Source: Centroberyx gerrardi (Eukaryota; Chordata; Actinopteri; Beryciformes; Berycidae). Taken from it: a stretch of 64,000 nucleotides of DNA. Positions 1-12,540 of the stretch are shown here, one piece after another. Under the pieces are notes generated by a model. It had not been told where the DNA came from and did not search any database. It saw only the letters and a program-made list of their open reading frames with translations. The stretch spans positions 14,556,760-14,620,759 of the forward strand of contig NC_136005.1 of the NCBI RefSeq assembly GCF_048128805.1, read 5' to 3'. Position 1 is the first letter of the stretch; each line of letters opens with the position of its first letter. The position numbers and the translations under genes were made by a program.

Positions 1-960
1 CTCTCTTTCTCTCTCTGTCTCTCTCCATGTGTTGATGTCTTCTCTGTTGTTACTATGCGGATCCCTGGCTCCGTTACTCCTTGGCTGTTTGTTTATGCGC
101 GCTGCAGTTTGTCACTATAGTGATTTACTACCAGAGACAGACATGATGCATATGTGTCCATGCCTGCAAGATGCGCACAAATACATGTAGTTTTAAGATT
201 TGGTTTGAGTGTGTTTATGCCGCAGTATGATACCCTCTAGGTTTGTATAGAGCCACAGGTTTGGTATCAAGGTCTCTTGGCTTGTATTGTTTGGAGAAAC
301 TCTGGATATCAGGTAGACAGACAAACAGACAGACTGAGGCACATATTAACAGACGGAAAACCTGGTGCAGATCTCAGTTGTTTTGCTACGTTGGGGTTTG
401 TTTGAGTCATTCATCCCTTCAGGCCGTCACCTCCAGCTCCTCCACCTCTAACTGTAGTTCTGTAAGAGCGATTGGGAGGGAAAGAGTGAAAGAGATGGAG
501 AGACGGGGAATGAGAGGGGGAGAGAGGGAGGGAAACCTGGCTAGCTGTTGAAGTGGGGGTTGGGAAGGTGGTTCTTGTTGCTTTACTGCACTTTAGTCTC
601 TTCTTCCTAGTTTGTGTTAGTGAGTGTTGTGTGTGTGTGTATGTCAGTATGTCTGTCATTTTTCCTCCTGCTTTTCTTTCATCAAGCGGTCTCATAAAAA
701 GTTAATACCTATTATCCATTCTGCTAAACTATCTTGACTTCAATTGACACGTGTAGCAGTTAAATCTCAGAAAATCATTATGCCCTTTTCTTCTAACAGC
801 ACCTTTGTTCTCCCACAATTTATTTTACTGCCGTCTCCTTTCAAGTGGCTTCTCTTCTCTTCTCTTCTCTTCTCTTCTCTTCTCTTCTCTTCTCTTCTCT
901 TCTCTTCTCTTCTCTCCTCTCGAGGTTCCTAACCGCTTCCCTGTTATTCCCTCCATGCAG
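1..960 (+). other. 5' intron sequence of rgl1
   Basis: No coding exon is recognisable here. The first visible rgl1 exon starts with a splice acceptor at 959-960 (pyrimidine-rich tract, then ATGCAG), so this stretch is read as intron and the initiator exon lies to the left of the window. Human RGL1 has only about nine residues before the equivalent point, so very little of the protein is missing. Open frames at 243-551 and 744-1089 follow low-complexity CT-rich sequence and are not genes. Confidence 0.6.
849..920. repeat. (TTCTC)n pentanucleotide microsatellite
   Basis: About fourteen consecutive TTCTC units lie roughly 40 nt upstream of the first visible rgl1 splice acceptor. They extend its pyrimidine-rich tract and probably account for the Ser/Leu-rich open frames seen here. 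Confidence 0.9.
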
Positions 961-3285
961 AGCTCGGTGCAGGACTGGGGGGAGGAAGTGGAGGAGGGAG
1001 CCATCTACAACGTGACATTGAAGAGGGTTCAGATCCAGCAGGCGGCCAACAAGGGAGCAAGATGGCTGGGGGTGAGTAGGCCCTTCTGATCTCTGACGTC
1101 GATAAGAGTCTCAGTTGATGCAGTTCTTCCTCAGAGGAGACGAGACCAGCACTCAAACCACTGCAAAGTCAATTATCCATTGGAACGTGATGCTTTTTCC
1201 ACACTCTCTACCTGTTGAGAGGTGAAAAACATGAGCAGTGGAGATTTTATAACAGGTGAAATGGACTGTCTCGCACATTGTGAGCTGTAGATGGTGTATA
1301 GTTATCTAGTTGTATAGTTTGATGACTGTAAATTACAATGTCATTACTTTACAACATGCATCATAAAGAAGACTTGAGTGCACAAATGTTTTTTTCTTTG
1401 AATAGCACTACTAAAAGGGCATGAATGGTATTATTGCTGTCAGACCTTGGAGTGCTTTTTGTCGTGTTACTGCTGTATGTGCAGACTGCAGAATTTAAAC
1501 AGAGAAAACCTGAACTCTATTGTTTGAAGCAGGCCGCTGCTTTCAGTTGTGGGGCGTCTCTCAGCATTGTGCTCCACAAGGGCTGTTGTTTTAACATTTG
1601 AGCTATAATTCTCCCAGTTTAGACAACACCCTGAGCTGGCTGCTGAAAATCAACAGTTTCACCAGAGCTGGACTGTTTAGCCAGAGCATGTGATTTCCTG
1701 ACTTTCCTGACTGCCAACAAAACTGCTCATTCCCCTGTTATAGCAATGTTTTATGAATCGCTGTTATAACAAGAAGAGTGATTAAAAGACTTCTTGAGCA
1801 TTTTTCCAGTGCATACAAGGCATTGTCTTTTAAATGTTTTTCCTCTGTCAAAACTTTGTGTGTGTGTGTATATATCACCACACCAAGAAGATGTGTATAT
1901 CAATAGATATACTGTGCCTTATTATGAATTACAACTATTTACCACAAACTAGGGACATTGTCTTTAGTTTGTCTTATAAGTAAGTCTGTTCAGTAATAGC
2001 TTCAGGAATCTCGTTTATTTGCCAACTTACATGCATGAACACAGCATATCAGAAATCACAACTCAAATATATGGAAGAGGTTAAAAAAACATGGATGGGC
2101 TTTCCCTTGCTTACAAGAAAAATCAGGATGTTGTGTTGTTTGTTTGTTTCCCTGTTGTCGCCATGTTGCCGACATGGGAGACGGAGATTAGCTCATTAAA
2201 GGAAGAGATAAATAGCAGCAACGGCCCTCTGTAGCTCACTGAGGCTTTACTTACCAAGACTGTACTGGCCGCAGCATGGGTTGCCAACTGCTCACAATGT
2301 ATCAGAGCTAATCAAAACAATGTGGGTATTTTATAATGTACTCTCCATTGAATAGAGTAGAATAGAGAGTGCTCTCTATTGAGAAATCAGCTATTTACAA
2401 TGAATAGTAAGTTGTCAGGGAACAGTGGACAAGAGCAACTGCATTCAGTACAATTGTAGCCCGACACTCATACATTGTTTACAGAGTGTGTGTATGTGTG
2501 TGTGTGTCTACAGTATTTGCAAGTGAAGTCAGCATATATGCGATGTATTGTGAATTGTCAGATACCAGTGTTGGGTTAGCTGGTCTTTATTCTGCCTGTG
2601 TGTGTGTGTGTGTGACCTGCATAGCACTGTACAGTAGGTCAGCTCATAGTGATTAGTGAAGTCAGCATATTTCTTGTGTGTACTGAGTTGTTATCAGACG
2701 AGAGTGGTGGGAGAACTTGGCTAGTTGTCCTCCTCTGTCTGTCTCAGCCAGTGGGACGGGTGGAGGAGGGGCGCGCTGTGATTAAAAGCAGATTGGAGCG
2801 TTTCCTGTTGTAGCGTGCTAACTGCACCAAGGTCTCTCTCTTTCTTTGCCTCTCTCCCGGTCTCTGCCCCCTCTTCTTTTACTCTCTCGCTCCCTTTTTG
2901 CAAGCGCTCGTTCTCTCTCCCTGCAGACACAATAGTCGGACACATCTGCTGAAATCGGAATTAAATATAGGCCACACTTATCCTTCCCCGTTCTCCCCCT
3001 CCATCTTTTTCCCCTGTTCTCATCATTTGTTCCACTGCCTGTACTTCCCAGTTTGGAGCTTACCTGTTCTCAGTGCCCAACTTCATCCATTCTTTCAGAT
3101 GATTTTAAGTTCTCTCTTTGATTATAGGAGATGATAATACAGTTCACACCATTACAGTAAAGATGCAATCACATGTATCCACAGCCAAAGAAAGCAAAGA
3201 AAGACTTTGCAACCACCAGCCAAGCCATTACAATACATTATAATACAGCTCAGTTCAGTTCACACTGGTTCAGCCGTGTTAAAAC

Positions 3286-3324
<39 letters not shown>

Positions 3325-6300
3325 GCGGAGGGGGACCGTTTGCCTCCCGGCCACACGGTGAGCCAGCTGGAGACCTGCAAAATCCGGAGTATCCGGGCTG
3401 GAACACTGGAGCGTCTGGTGGAGACGTTATTGACGGCGTTTGGAGACAACGACCTCACCTACACCTCCATCTTCCTGTCCACTTACAGAGCCTTTGCCAG
3501 CACACAGACTGTACTGCAGCTGCTGCTGGACAGGTAGGGCTGGAGCAAGCTGTGTTTTTAAGTTAATAGTGTCCCATTCATGAATAAAAATGCAGACTAA
3601 AAATCTATGAAAATGCAACATTGCTTTATTAACTGCCTGTTTTTACACCTAAAGGTAAAATAATGTATTTGACATTATTGCATTTGAAGTTCTAGTTGTT
3701 TGACATATTTTCTCTCCTCATTCTCTCTCGCAGGTATGGAAGCGTGGAAGAAAATGAACGAAACACAGACAGATGCCAAGGCTCTGAAACCAAAGGAGCC
3801 ATCAGAAAGTAAGATATTAGACATCTAAACCTTTACTCTTCTGTTCCCCCTTTCTTTACACGTACATCTCCATCTATTCCACATGGACACTTTACTCTAG
3901 ATAGCAGTTTATTACAACTTTCAGCACTGTGCGTCTGGGAGAGCCCGACTGTTCTCACCACATCTGTCCTTCTATCTGTGCCAGCTCTCTTAACTCTCTT
4001 AAACCTCTCTTTTCCCCTTCCTCCCCTCAGTGCCTTGGCTTCGATCCTGCGCGCCTGGCTGGACCAGTGTCCAGAAGACTTCCAGGAGCCCCCAGACTAC
4101 CCCTGCCTCCACAGGCTGATGGACTACCTGCAGAGGGCCCTGCCAGGTTCGGAGACGCTCAGACGGGCACAGAGTCTGCTGGAGCTGCTGCAGAGTCAGG
4201 CCAACATTGATGACACTGATGGTAACTGTCTGAATAACAGTCTGATATGTACATATAGGGGGGAGTCACACTGACTGTGTTTACATGCATACAACAAAAT
4301 TATTATCCTGAGTCCGGACTGATTATTTAGAAAAACATCTTGATTATTAGAGAGTAGCTTCATGATGTTTGCATGTCTAGTGAAACAGGTTGTTATATAT
4401 TTGTTTTCATACAATCTTGCATACTCTATCGATGTTGTATCATGGTGTGCACATGTCCAAATAATTCTCCAAAACTCTAATAATACGATATGTTTTAATC
4501 ACAGTATGGTTTTTTACAGAGGATTGACACTATCTCACAATCTCTACAACACTACACCATTTCTTTTTCTTTCTTCAGTGTCAAATTTCTTATGAGTAAA
4601 AATTGAATCTGTTTGGCTGCTTTCAGCTGGTTTCCACGGCAACAGTTCTTTCTGCCTGGGGGAGGAAGAGGAAGTGGAGATCGAGGTCCAGGAGGACTTC
4701 CTGTCATTCGAGGCCGACCTGGTAGCCGAGCAACTGACTTATATGGATGCGGTAAGAGGAGGAAAGGATGGTGCAGGGGAAATGAGACAGAAAGAGTGGC
4801 AGAGTGGGGATTAGGTGTACTGGCAGGGTCTGGTGTGTGGGAGGGAAAGGTTACGTAGCCCCAAGTAGTGGCCAGTTTGATAATGCAATAAAAAATGTAC
4901 AGCATTGTTTAGTGTTGAACTAGGTGCCACTTTGTTTTATATTTCTTCTTCCTCAGTGTCCTTCTCATACTAACTCCTATCCCTCCTTCTGTTCCAGCTG
5001 CTGTTTAAAAAGGTGGTGCCCCACCACTGTCTGGGCTCCATCTGGTCTCAGAGGGATAAGAAGCAGAACAAACACAGCGCCCCCACCATCCGTGCCACCA
5101 TCACCCAGTTCAATGCCGTGGCGGCCTGCGTGGTCAGCACAGTGCTGAAACGCAGACAGATCAGACCGCACCTCAGAGCGCGGGTCATCCAGCGCTGGAT
5201 AGACATCGCTCAGGTAGGCAGGAACACATGCACACACACACACACACACATTGATACATAAACATGCACAAGCAATGGATCAAATATGGGCCAAGTTATG
5301 ATTTCCCTTGTGTTACTTGTCTTCTTCCAGGAGTGTCGTATACGTAAGAACTTCTCCTCTCTGCGAGCCATCGTGTCTGCGCTGCAGTCCAACCCTCTGT
5401 ACCGGCTGAAAAGGGCATGGGCCTGTGTGCACAAGTAAGTTTCCATTCTCTAAGCTATGCAGGTACTCTCAGTCGGTCTTGACAGAAGAATCAGCCTTTT
5501 GGCAGGATTCGACAGGATCACTGAGACGTCTATTTTGCACATTTATGTCAGTTGCTTGGTGTCCCATGTATGTCCATTGTCTAACATTGATCTGTGGTTG
5601 TCACAGAGACAGCATGCAGACATTTGAGGAGCTGTCAGACATTTTCTCAGACCACAACAACTACCTGACCAGCAGAGAGCTGCTCATGAGGGTGAGTCCT
5701 TCCTTCCTTCCTTCCTTTACCTATTTCAAACCAGATGCTTTGGATGAATGCCCTCTCAGTTTTGTTTTAATCCCAATACTGTTATCAAGTTATGAATAAG
5801 TAAATATTTAGCAAATGGGAGATCATTTACCTCACTTAATTCAGTTTCTGCTTGCCCTGTCCTCTCAACAAATCCCCAATTTGTGTTTAGTGTTTAGATC
5901 TTATTTCTAGAGACCTGATTGCTAATTGCTGGAAACATTTATTCATTCATTGGCTATAATGGTGATGACTAAAACTGGCTTCTGTTTCCTCTACAGGAAG
6001 GCACTTCAAAGTTTGCCAGTCTGGAGAGCTGTGCCAAGGAGCACCAGAAGCGCACCCACAAGAGACTACAGCTGCAGAAGGAAATGGTGAGACAAAGGCT
6101 GGTTTACCAAGAGATCCAGCTAGACGAAAGGGTCTGTTCAAAGGAAATAGGAAATAGACCTTTATATTTTTAAACAGCACATTCATCCAAATTAATGTAC
6201 TGTAACGTGAGCCAAACCTGCCTTGCCATCTGTAAATCACAAGGACCACAATGTAAATAAGACTTTATTGTGGAATCCTTATTGTTTTTATTTATGCTTA

Positions 6301-6470
6301 GTGTGTTTTTAAAGTCATCAAATAAATCAAATCAATGTGTCTTTCTCCACAGGGAGCAATGCAAGGAACGATACCGTACTTGGGGACTTTTCTAACCGAC
6401 CTGACCATGCTGGATACAGCTCTGCCTGACCTAGTAGAGGTAAGAACCTTACCGTAACACCTGCTGAAAG

Positions 6471-6501
<31 letters not shown>

Positions 6502-9275
6502 CACTTGTGTGTATTTCAATATTTGAGAGCATGTGTCTGTGAGTTTACAGAACTCCGTAGATCTGAGTGTCTCTCTATGTAACCGCTGTCAGAAACTGGA
6601 GCGTAAGTTTCCATGAGTGTGTGAGGAATTTTGCTGGGCCGTTTTTGGAGTGGTCCACCTAATGCTGTTTGTCTAAGCCGCCGCTGGTATGTGATGTCTC
6701 GGGTCTGACAGCGTGCTCTTTGTTTCCTCCGCAGGGTGGTCTGATCAACTTTGAGAAGAGACGCAGGGTGAGTAGCTGCTGCAGCCTCTTCTGACACTAT
6801 TATCACATGATAAGCTAGGCCCATATGTGGCATGTTTTGAAGTGGAGGGATCTAACACTGATAACTCACTCTCTGTCGCTCTATCTGTATTTCTCCCTCT
6901 GCAGGAGTTTGAGGTGATAGCTCAGATCAAGCTGCTGCAGTCGGCCTGTAACAGCTACTGTCTGAGTCCCGACCCGGCCTTCCTCCGCTGGTTCAAGAGC
7001 CAGCCGCAGCACAGCGAGGAGGACAGGTACAGTTATCATCTCCTGCTTTACTCAGAATATCTCCTTGTCGTCATTGCTCTCTGTTATCCATTAGATAACA
7101 GGAAATTAGTGCATGAGTACATGGTCTATTGGGTCTATTGTTCACACACACACACACACACACACACACAATAAAGCTTCTTTCTCTCTCCCTTTCTCCT
7201 CGCCTCTCCCCACTGTTCTCTTATGTCATGTCTATGCTCCCTACTGATCTATTGTACTTGTTTTTGTGCTGCTCCGTGAGCTCTCTTTTCTCATTCTCCT
7301 CACTCTCTCTTTCACTTTCTTTCTCTCTCTCACTCAGAACTCACAATCCCCAAACCAATTGGCTACATGGTGGTTTGGTATTGGCTTATGATTTGTTATT
7401 CATGTAATCTCTTTCCTCTCTCTTGCAGCTATGCCTTGTCTTGTGAGATCGAAGGCCTCGGTGACAGCAGTCCAACTTCACCCAAACCTCGCAAAAGCAT
7501 GGTGAAGAGACTCAGCCTGTGAGTACATAACAGAAAACACGTCGTAATAGAATCTAAAGCAAGAAGGTGCAGCTTTAAACCAACTCTAAAATCATTTGCC
7601 TCGGCTTGGATTTCTCTGACTGTCATTTTTGAGGTATTATGGCAGGGGATTAATGTGACCTATTTATTTTATTCTCTAAAAACCCCATTCCCTCTGCTTT
7701 CCAGGCTGTTTCTGGGAGCAGACGCCACGGCAGCCAGCTCTCCGGTCAGAGAGATGCCACGCTCGCCCCCTACTGGCAGCTCAGGGGAGAGCATGGACTC
7801 TGTCAGCGTGTCCTCCAGTGACTCCAGTAGCCCTTCAGACAGCGAGGGACTCACCCCCATACACACCTCAGACTCCCAGCAGAACAAGGTGGGTTGCAGA
7901 ACCACACACTAAGCATTCTCCTTGGTCACACAGTGGGGTTTCTCTCTTTTTCCTCTGTGTAATAGTTAGTGGTGGCAAGGTTTTATACAAAAAACACTTT
8001 TATTTAGCTCCCCTCATCTCTTTTGAGCCTTGCATCTGTCATTTTGTTCCAATAATTCCAGCTCTAGTTTATGTCTGCCTCAAATAACTATTAATAAATG
8101 ATCAGATTATGTGTATTTATGTTTGACCGCTGTTCTTTATTTGTGTCCTCAGCTATCAGAATCCTCCTCTTGTAATTCTCTCCACTCCATGGACACCAGC
8201 TCGTCTTCAGCCAGTGTCGCGCTGACCCCTGCGTCTCCCTCACTCCCCGGGCCCCCCTGCAGCCACAGGCGCTCCGTCTCCCTTACGCCCATCTCCCCTT
8301 GCTCCCCAAGCCAGCCCCCAGCTTACAACACCCAGGCCCAGGACGCGTGCATCATAAGAGTCAGTCTGGAGCAAGGCAACGGGAACCTCTACAAGAGCAT
8401 ACTGGTGAGCAGTTGTGTGCATGTGTCTGTGTGAGCGTGAGGACATAGCTTTAACTTTACTCAAACATCATAAAATAGCAAAAACCTTAATTTATTCTTT
8501 CTGTTCCCTACCCAGCTGACCAGTCAAGACAAAACTCCGGCTGTAATTTCTAGAGCCATGGCCAAGCACAACCTGGAGGTGGAGCCGGAGGAGGGATATG
8601 AGCTGGTACAGGTCATCTCTGAGGAGAGAGGTGAGGCACGCTTCTACGACCATATCAAGTTTTTTTTATGTAGGGTCCATGGATCCTCCGGGATCCCTGA
8701 GGGAATCTTGAGGGAATAGTTAATTTCCCCAGTAATTTTCTATGCATGTAGTAATAGATAAAGGCATTAAAAACTATGAGCGCTAATGTGCTCAAACCAG
8801 TTTTGCCTACATCTTTCAGATACAGTATACTTCCAAGAAATAAAATCTGAGTTACAGTAAATACAGTAAGCTGAGGCTGTTGCAATAGTTGGTAAGAACT
8901 TGAAGATCTGATAAAACGCACGATTTGCAATTCAGCATTTGAATCACATGTTTTTGACTAATCAGCTGTTTCCTGAGCAAAGTGATGAACCACGATGAAC
9001 AATGTATTACTGACTCATAGCACTGTACAAGAGCTTGAACCTCACACTCACACTCTGGTCTCTCTCTTCTTCTCTTATCTCTCTCAGAGCTGGTGATTCC
9101 AGACAACGCCAACGTATTTTACGCCATGAACACCTCGGCCAACTTTGACTTCCTGCTGCGGGTGCGAGGCTCGGCGTTGCGGCCGGTCCAGCTGCGCAGC
9201 CGGTGTAGCTCCACACTCCCTCGCACGCAGCACCGCTCCAGCCTCTCCCTCAGACTCAGCAAGGTGACTCTGTGA
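961..9275 (+). CDS. rgl1: Ral guanine nucleotide dissociation stimulator-like 1 (5' partial)
   Basis: Ras effector that activates the small GTPases RalA/RalB by nucleotide exchange, at membranes in the cytoplasm. Seventeen exons were read: 961-1071, 3325-3533, 3734-3808, 4031-4221, 4627-4751, 4998-5213, 5331-5434, 5607-5691, 5997-6086, 6353-6439, 6735-6767, 6905-7026, 7429-7518, 7705-7888, 8153-8404, 8516-8630 and 9088-9275. Reading phase is kept throughout and they give 758 residues; human RGL1 has 768. The order is an N-terminal REM domain (exons 2-4, with [11 protein letters not shown]), an acidic linker, the CDC25-type RasGEF catalytic domain (exons 5-12, with [18 protein letters not shown]), a Ser-rich linker with [13 protein letters not shown] and [11 protein letters not shown], and a C-terminal Ras-association domain (last three exons, with [12 protein letters not shown]). 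RGL2, RGL3 and RALGDS fit less well from memory, RGL1 nearly along its length. The ATG at 957-959 overlaps the splice acceptor and is not taken as the start. Confidence 0.93.
3291..3322. repeat. (TG)n microsatellite abutting the rgl1 exon 2 acceptor
   Basis: Sixteen TG units run straight into the TAG acceptor at 3322-3324, taking the place where a polypyrimidine tract normally sits. See the finding on splice-site microsatellites. Confidence 0.95.
5230..5250. repeat. (CA)n microsatellite just after an rgl1 donor
   Basis: The CA run begins about 16 nt after the GT donor at 5214-5215 in an rgl1 intron, so it sits in the region that can bind hnRNP L-type regulators. Confidence 0.9.
6473..6501. 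repeat. (TG)n microsatellite in rgl1 intron
   Basis: Fourteen TG units begin 33 nt after the GT donor at 6440-6441. Confidence 0.9.
7142..7170. repeat. (CA)n microsatellite in rgl1 intron
   Basis: A pure CA run in the intron between the exons at 6905-7026 and 7429-7518. Thr/His-rich open frames across it are artefacts of the repeat. Confidence 0.9.
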
Positions 9276-11300
9276 CGCCGGACTGCAGAGCTTTGACCGC
9301 AGCAGTTTGCCCTTACACCCCCTAACCCAGGACAATACAGGGCATGGGCTGGGTGTTGACTGTAGGGCATACGGTGGAGAGGCTGGATGGTTTGGGGATG
9401 AATGGATAAATGGATATGAAGAGCGCTGGATTCAAGGAGCTCTAACAGATGGGGCCGATGAGTTCTCAGACTCTTAAAGAGCTCCACTTTGACTCTCACC
9501 TTGTCTCATCCTGTACTCTGCCATCCCATCCCGTTCTCTCCAGCCCCTTGCCGAACCCTGCTGTGGACCGCAGATGTGTAGTGTGACTGCTGTGCCAGTG
9601 GGACTAGAGACTTTTTGACTAGCGATGCCTGTGATAGAGTGAAACAGCGACCCCAAGTGGCCAACACTCTTCACAGCAAGAGGTTTTTGCACACATTGCA
9701 GGAGCAGCCGAACTCCTGACCTCCAACAGTATTCTCATTTTAATGAACTGCTTTTGTCCTGTGATGTCTGTACAGCTGAATATTCCTATTCTGGTGATAG
9801 GTAGAAGGGGGGATGAATGGAGAAATGGATGGATGTTTGAATGGATAGATGGATGGATGAATAGCAGGAGAAGTAGACTGAGTGTCCAGTCCTGTTGCCT
9901 TTATTGATGAATGAATGGACTTCTGTCAATATTCTGAATGATTGATTTATTGACTGATTGACAGGAGCTGTGATGTCATTATTTTCCCTTCTCCGCCGTG
10001 TTTACCTGTCATGTCCGCCTTGTGCACAGTGTGCACAGTGTGTGTTCTTCCCCTCTCATATTGTGAGCTGTGTGACGAATGCAGTGTGTCTGCATTCTGA
10101 TTGGTTCCGTTACTTGGTTTTAACAAGTCCTTGACAAATATTGAAATGGCCTTAGCTGCCCTATCTCTAGGGCGTAGAGACGCAAGTCGTGCTGCATTCC
10201 AGTCCAGAAAACAGTTCCCGCACGCCCCCTCCCACCTCCCAATTATCCCCTGTCAAAAAAATGCTTGGCTCATCCTTGTATCACCTTTGTTGCATTTAAA
10301 TGCAGCAAAGATTTATGGAGCAAGTTAACAAGAACACAGAGGAGGGAACTGACTTACTGGAATGGAAAGCACCATGCAGAGTCTCAGAACTGATGCCTAC
10401 TTGTACCTCCTTGCCCTTCATTATATGAACTATAGAGTTGCACTTGTTAGTGAGTAGGAGTTGCCAGCGGGATGTGAATATGGAGGAAAGAGCGAGCCAC
10501 TCTGATAGTGGCTTACTCCCTCTTCACTAAATGAATTACTATGTATGTTTGTAATTGTTGCTTTTTTACATGTTTTTTGTAACACAAGTCAGGCCAGAAA
10601 TGTTTATCAGCATGGAGAGTGATGGAAGATTTTAAAGGAAATGTAAACGAATTCAGATAATGTCAGAAGAAAAAAAAAGCCAGTGCCAGATTTTACTGTG
10701 ATACATTTGGAAATCTTTACCGAGGGACAGTTCACTTATGCATGCACACACCATCACATCCAAAAGCTATAACCACCCCCACATGCACTAACATTACCAA
10801 GCTCCCATCTGTTCATCTCATACACTGTGCCATACACACCCTCTTGTTCACTCTGTCATTCTGAACATCATACAGTGTCACTACACCATCACTAACACCA
10901 ATCACGTAATAGCGACAGATTGGTAGATAAACACTCTCACCGACCAAATGGCTGACTGTTTTCTTTCAGTTACCCTCCACTCCTGCAGATCCTCCAAGGT
11001 TATAGTCATGCTGTGCCATAATCCAATGTCACCGCAACTGGTTAAGTGTTCCTGGGGCTGAACGGAAATCACTGTGTACACCACCACCGAGTTTTAAAGG
11101 CATAATGTTACCGGCCCACTGGGAGAACTGGCTCATGGTTGGATCTGTGTGATATTGTCCCGACTGTCATTATCATTTTTCTCCATGCAGCACTTCATTT
11201 AAAACTTTCCCCCCTTATGAAATTGCCCTCGGATTCCTGTGTTCTTCACTGCCAAAGACTCTTCCTCTACCTAAATAAATAAATTATTATCATTACTATG
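9276..11300 (+). other. 3' UTR of rgl1 with polyadenylation signals
   Basis: Sequence after the TGA at 9273-9275 has no coding exon. Two overlapping AATAAA hexamers at 11,274-11,279 and 11,278-11,283, followed by a GT/T-rich stretch from about 11,297, make a good poly(A) site and a 3' UTR of about 2.0 kb. A small ATGG/GGAT-rich simple repeat lies near 9,810-9,870. The exact cleavage position is inferred. Confidence 0.65.
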
Positions 11301-11828
11301 ATGCTTGTCCTGTGTCTTTTTTGATTCCCCCTAATCTTAGGACCGACAACACAACTGTGACAAAAAACACACAGTGCATGACATTTCTAACATCTGCTTA
11401 TTGTAATATAGTTCAATCAGGATTCTATTTTCTGCTGATTTAAGTCTGTAGGACACTTGGCCATTTAAATATGGATCTATCTGGATTCCGCAGGCTCCGA
11501 CTAGAAAAGCAGCCCAACTCCCCTGACACTCCAGTTCATCTGAATGGATTGGATAGACGTAGGATGAAGGAAGCTCTGCGTCAGTCTCCTTACCTTTGCT
11601 CTTTGATGGACTACGTGCTTGGTCCTGTTAGGATTGACAATGTCAATAAAAGGACTAGAGGCTGTTCTGGACGGGGCCCAAGTCATTTTGCTGAGTGGAA
11701 GACATTTCTGCTGACTTGAATGCAGCAGTCACGACCTTCCTTTACTGAAAGGAAGGTTTGCTGCGCTGGTCAAACCTTTTTTTCCAGGAATTCAAATGAC
11801 AAACAAGCATTTTCGTTATTTTCAGGAT
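11301..11828. other. Short intergenic space between convergent rgl1 and klf genes
   Basis: About 0.5 kb separates the two inferred poly(A) sites. It holds an 82-codon open frame at 11,471-11,719 whose translation resembles no family I know and has no splice or codon-bias support, so it is not called. Confidence 0.45.
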
Positions 11829-12540
11829 TTTATTTCAAATCCTGAAACAGACATAACTATAAGTATTACAAATTAATTCTACAAGCCAATTCATTTTCAC
11901 ACACACAAAACAATAGAAATATTGCCAGTAACAACTGAGGTCCCTCTCATCCAAAATAAGTTTGTATTTGAAATTCAGTGAGCTCTTAACCCTAGCAGCT
12001 GCAAGTAAACCAAATTAAAAAAAGATTGAGAAAGTGCACTTTTGTCAGCTGTATGACAGTGATATGGTCTTAATAAATGTATTTCATATATTTGGTACGT
12101 ATAACAGAGGACATACACCTTAGGTTCTGTAGTGTAAAAGATTATTTCAGCCACCACATTATATACAGCAGCAGTCTAATAGTTCTAATGTATCAAAAAT
12201 ACGACAATAACAATCGATCCTGATTATTATTTATGGAAGATCCACAGTGGCAACACGATGAGGTGTCTGGTTGTTGAGGTGATCTGTTATGTAAACAAGT
12301 AGCTGGTGTATTATGCTCTTTCTGAAAGGATATCCCCTTATATCCTCTCCTCAGCAACAATCCACTCCTTTTCTGGTACTGGATTGCTTTACTTCTACCA
12401 CACACACTCTACAGCTAGGCTATTTCCAAACTTCCAATACAGCGCTCCCTGCTGACAGCTGACATTGTGGGACTGTATTGCACTTAAACAAACAGTAGTC
12501 TGCGCTTCATTGGGAGTCTTTCAACGTGAAAAATGAGCAT
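11829..12540 (-). other. 3' UTR of the Krueppel-like factor gene
   Basis: Downstream of the minus-strand stop at 12,541-12,543 the sequence is AT-rich and non-coding. A minus-strand AATAAA (TTTATT on the + strand at 11,829-11,834) is a likely poly(A) signal and gives a 3' UTR of about 0.7 kb. Confidence 0.5.

Noticed and set aside
957-959. ATG at the start of the first visible rgl1 exon as translation start
   Set aside because: It overlaps the splice acceptor ATGCAG, and vertebrate RGL1 continues upstream with a short coding exon.
11471-11719. 82-codon + strand open frame between rgl1 and klf
   Set aside because: No family resemblance, splice signal or codon bias; it lies between two poly(A) sites.
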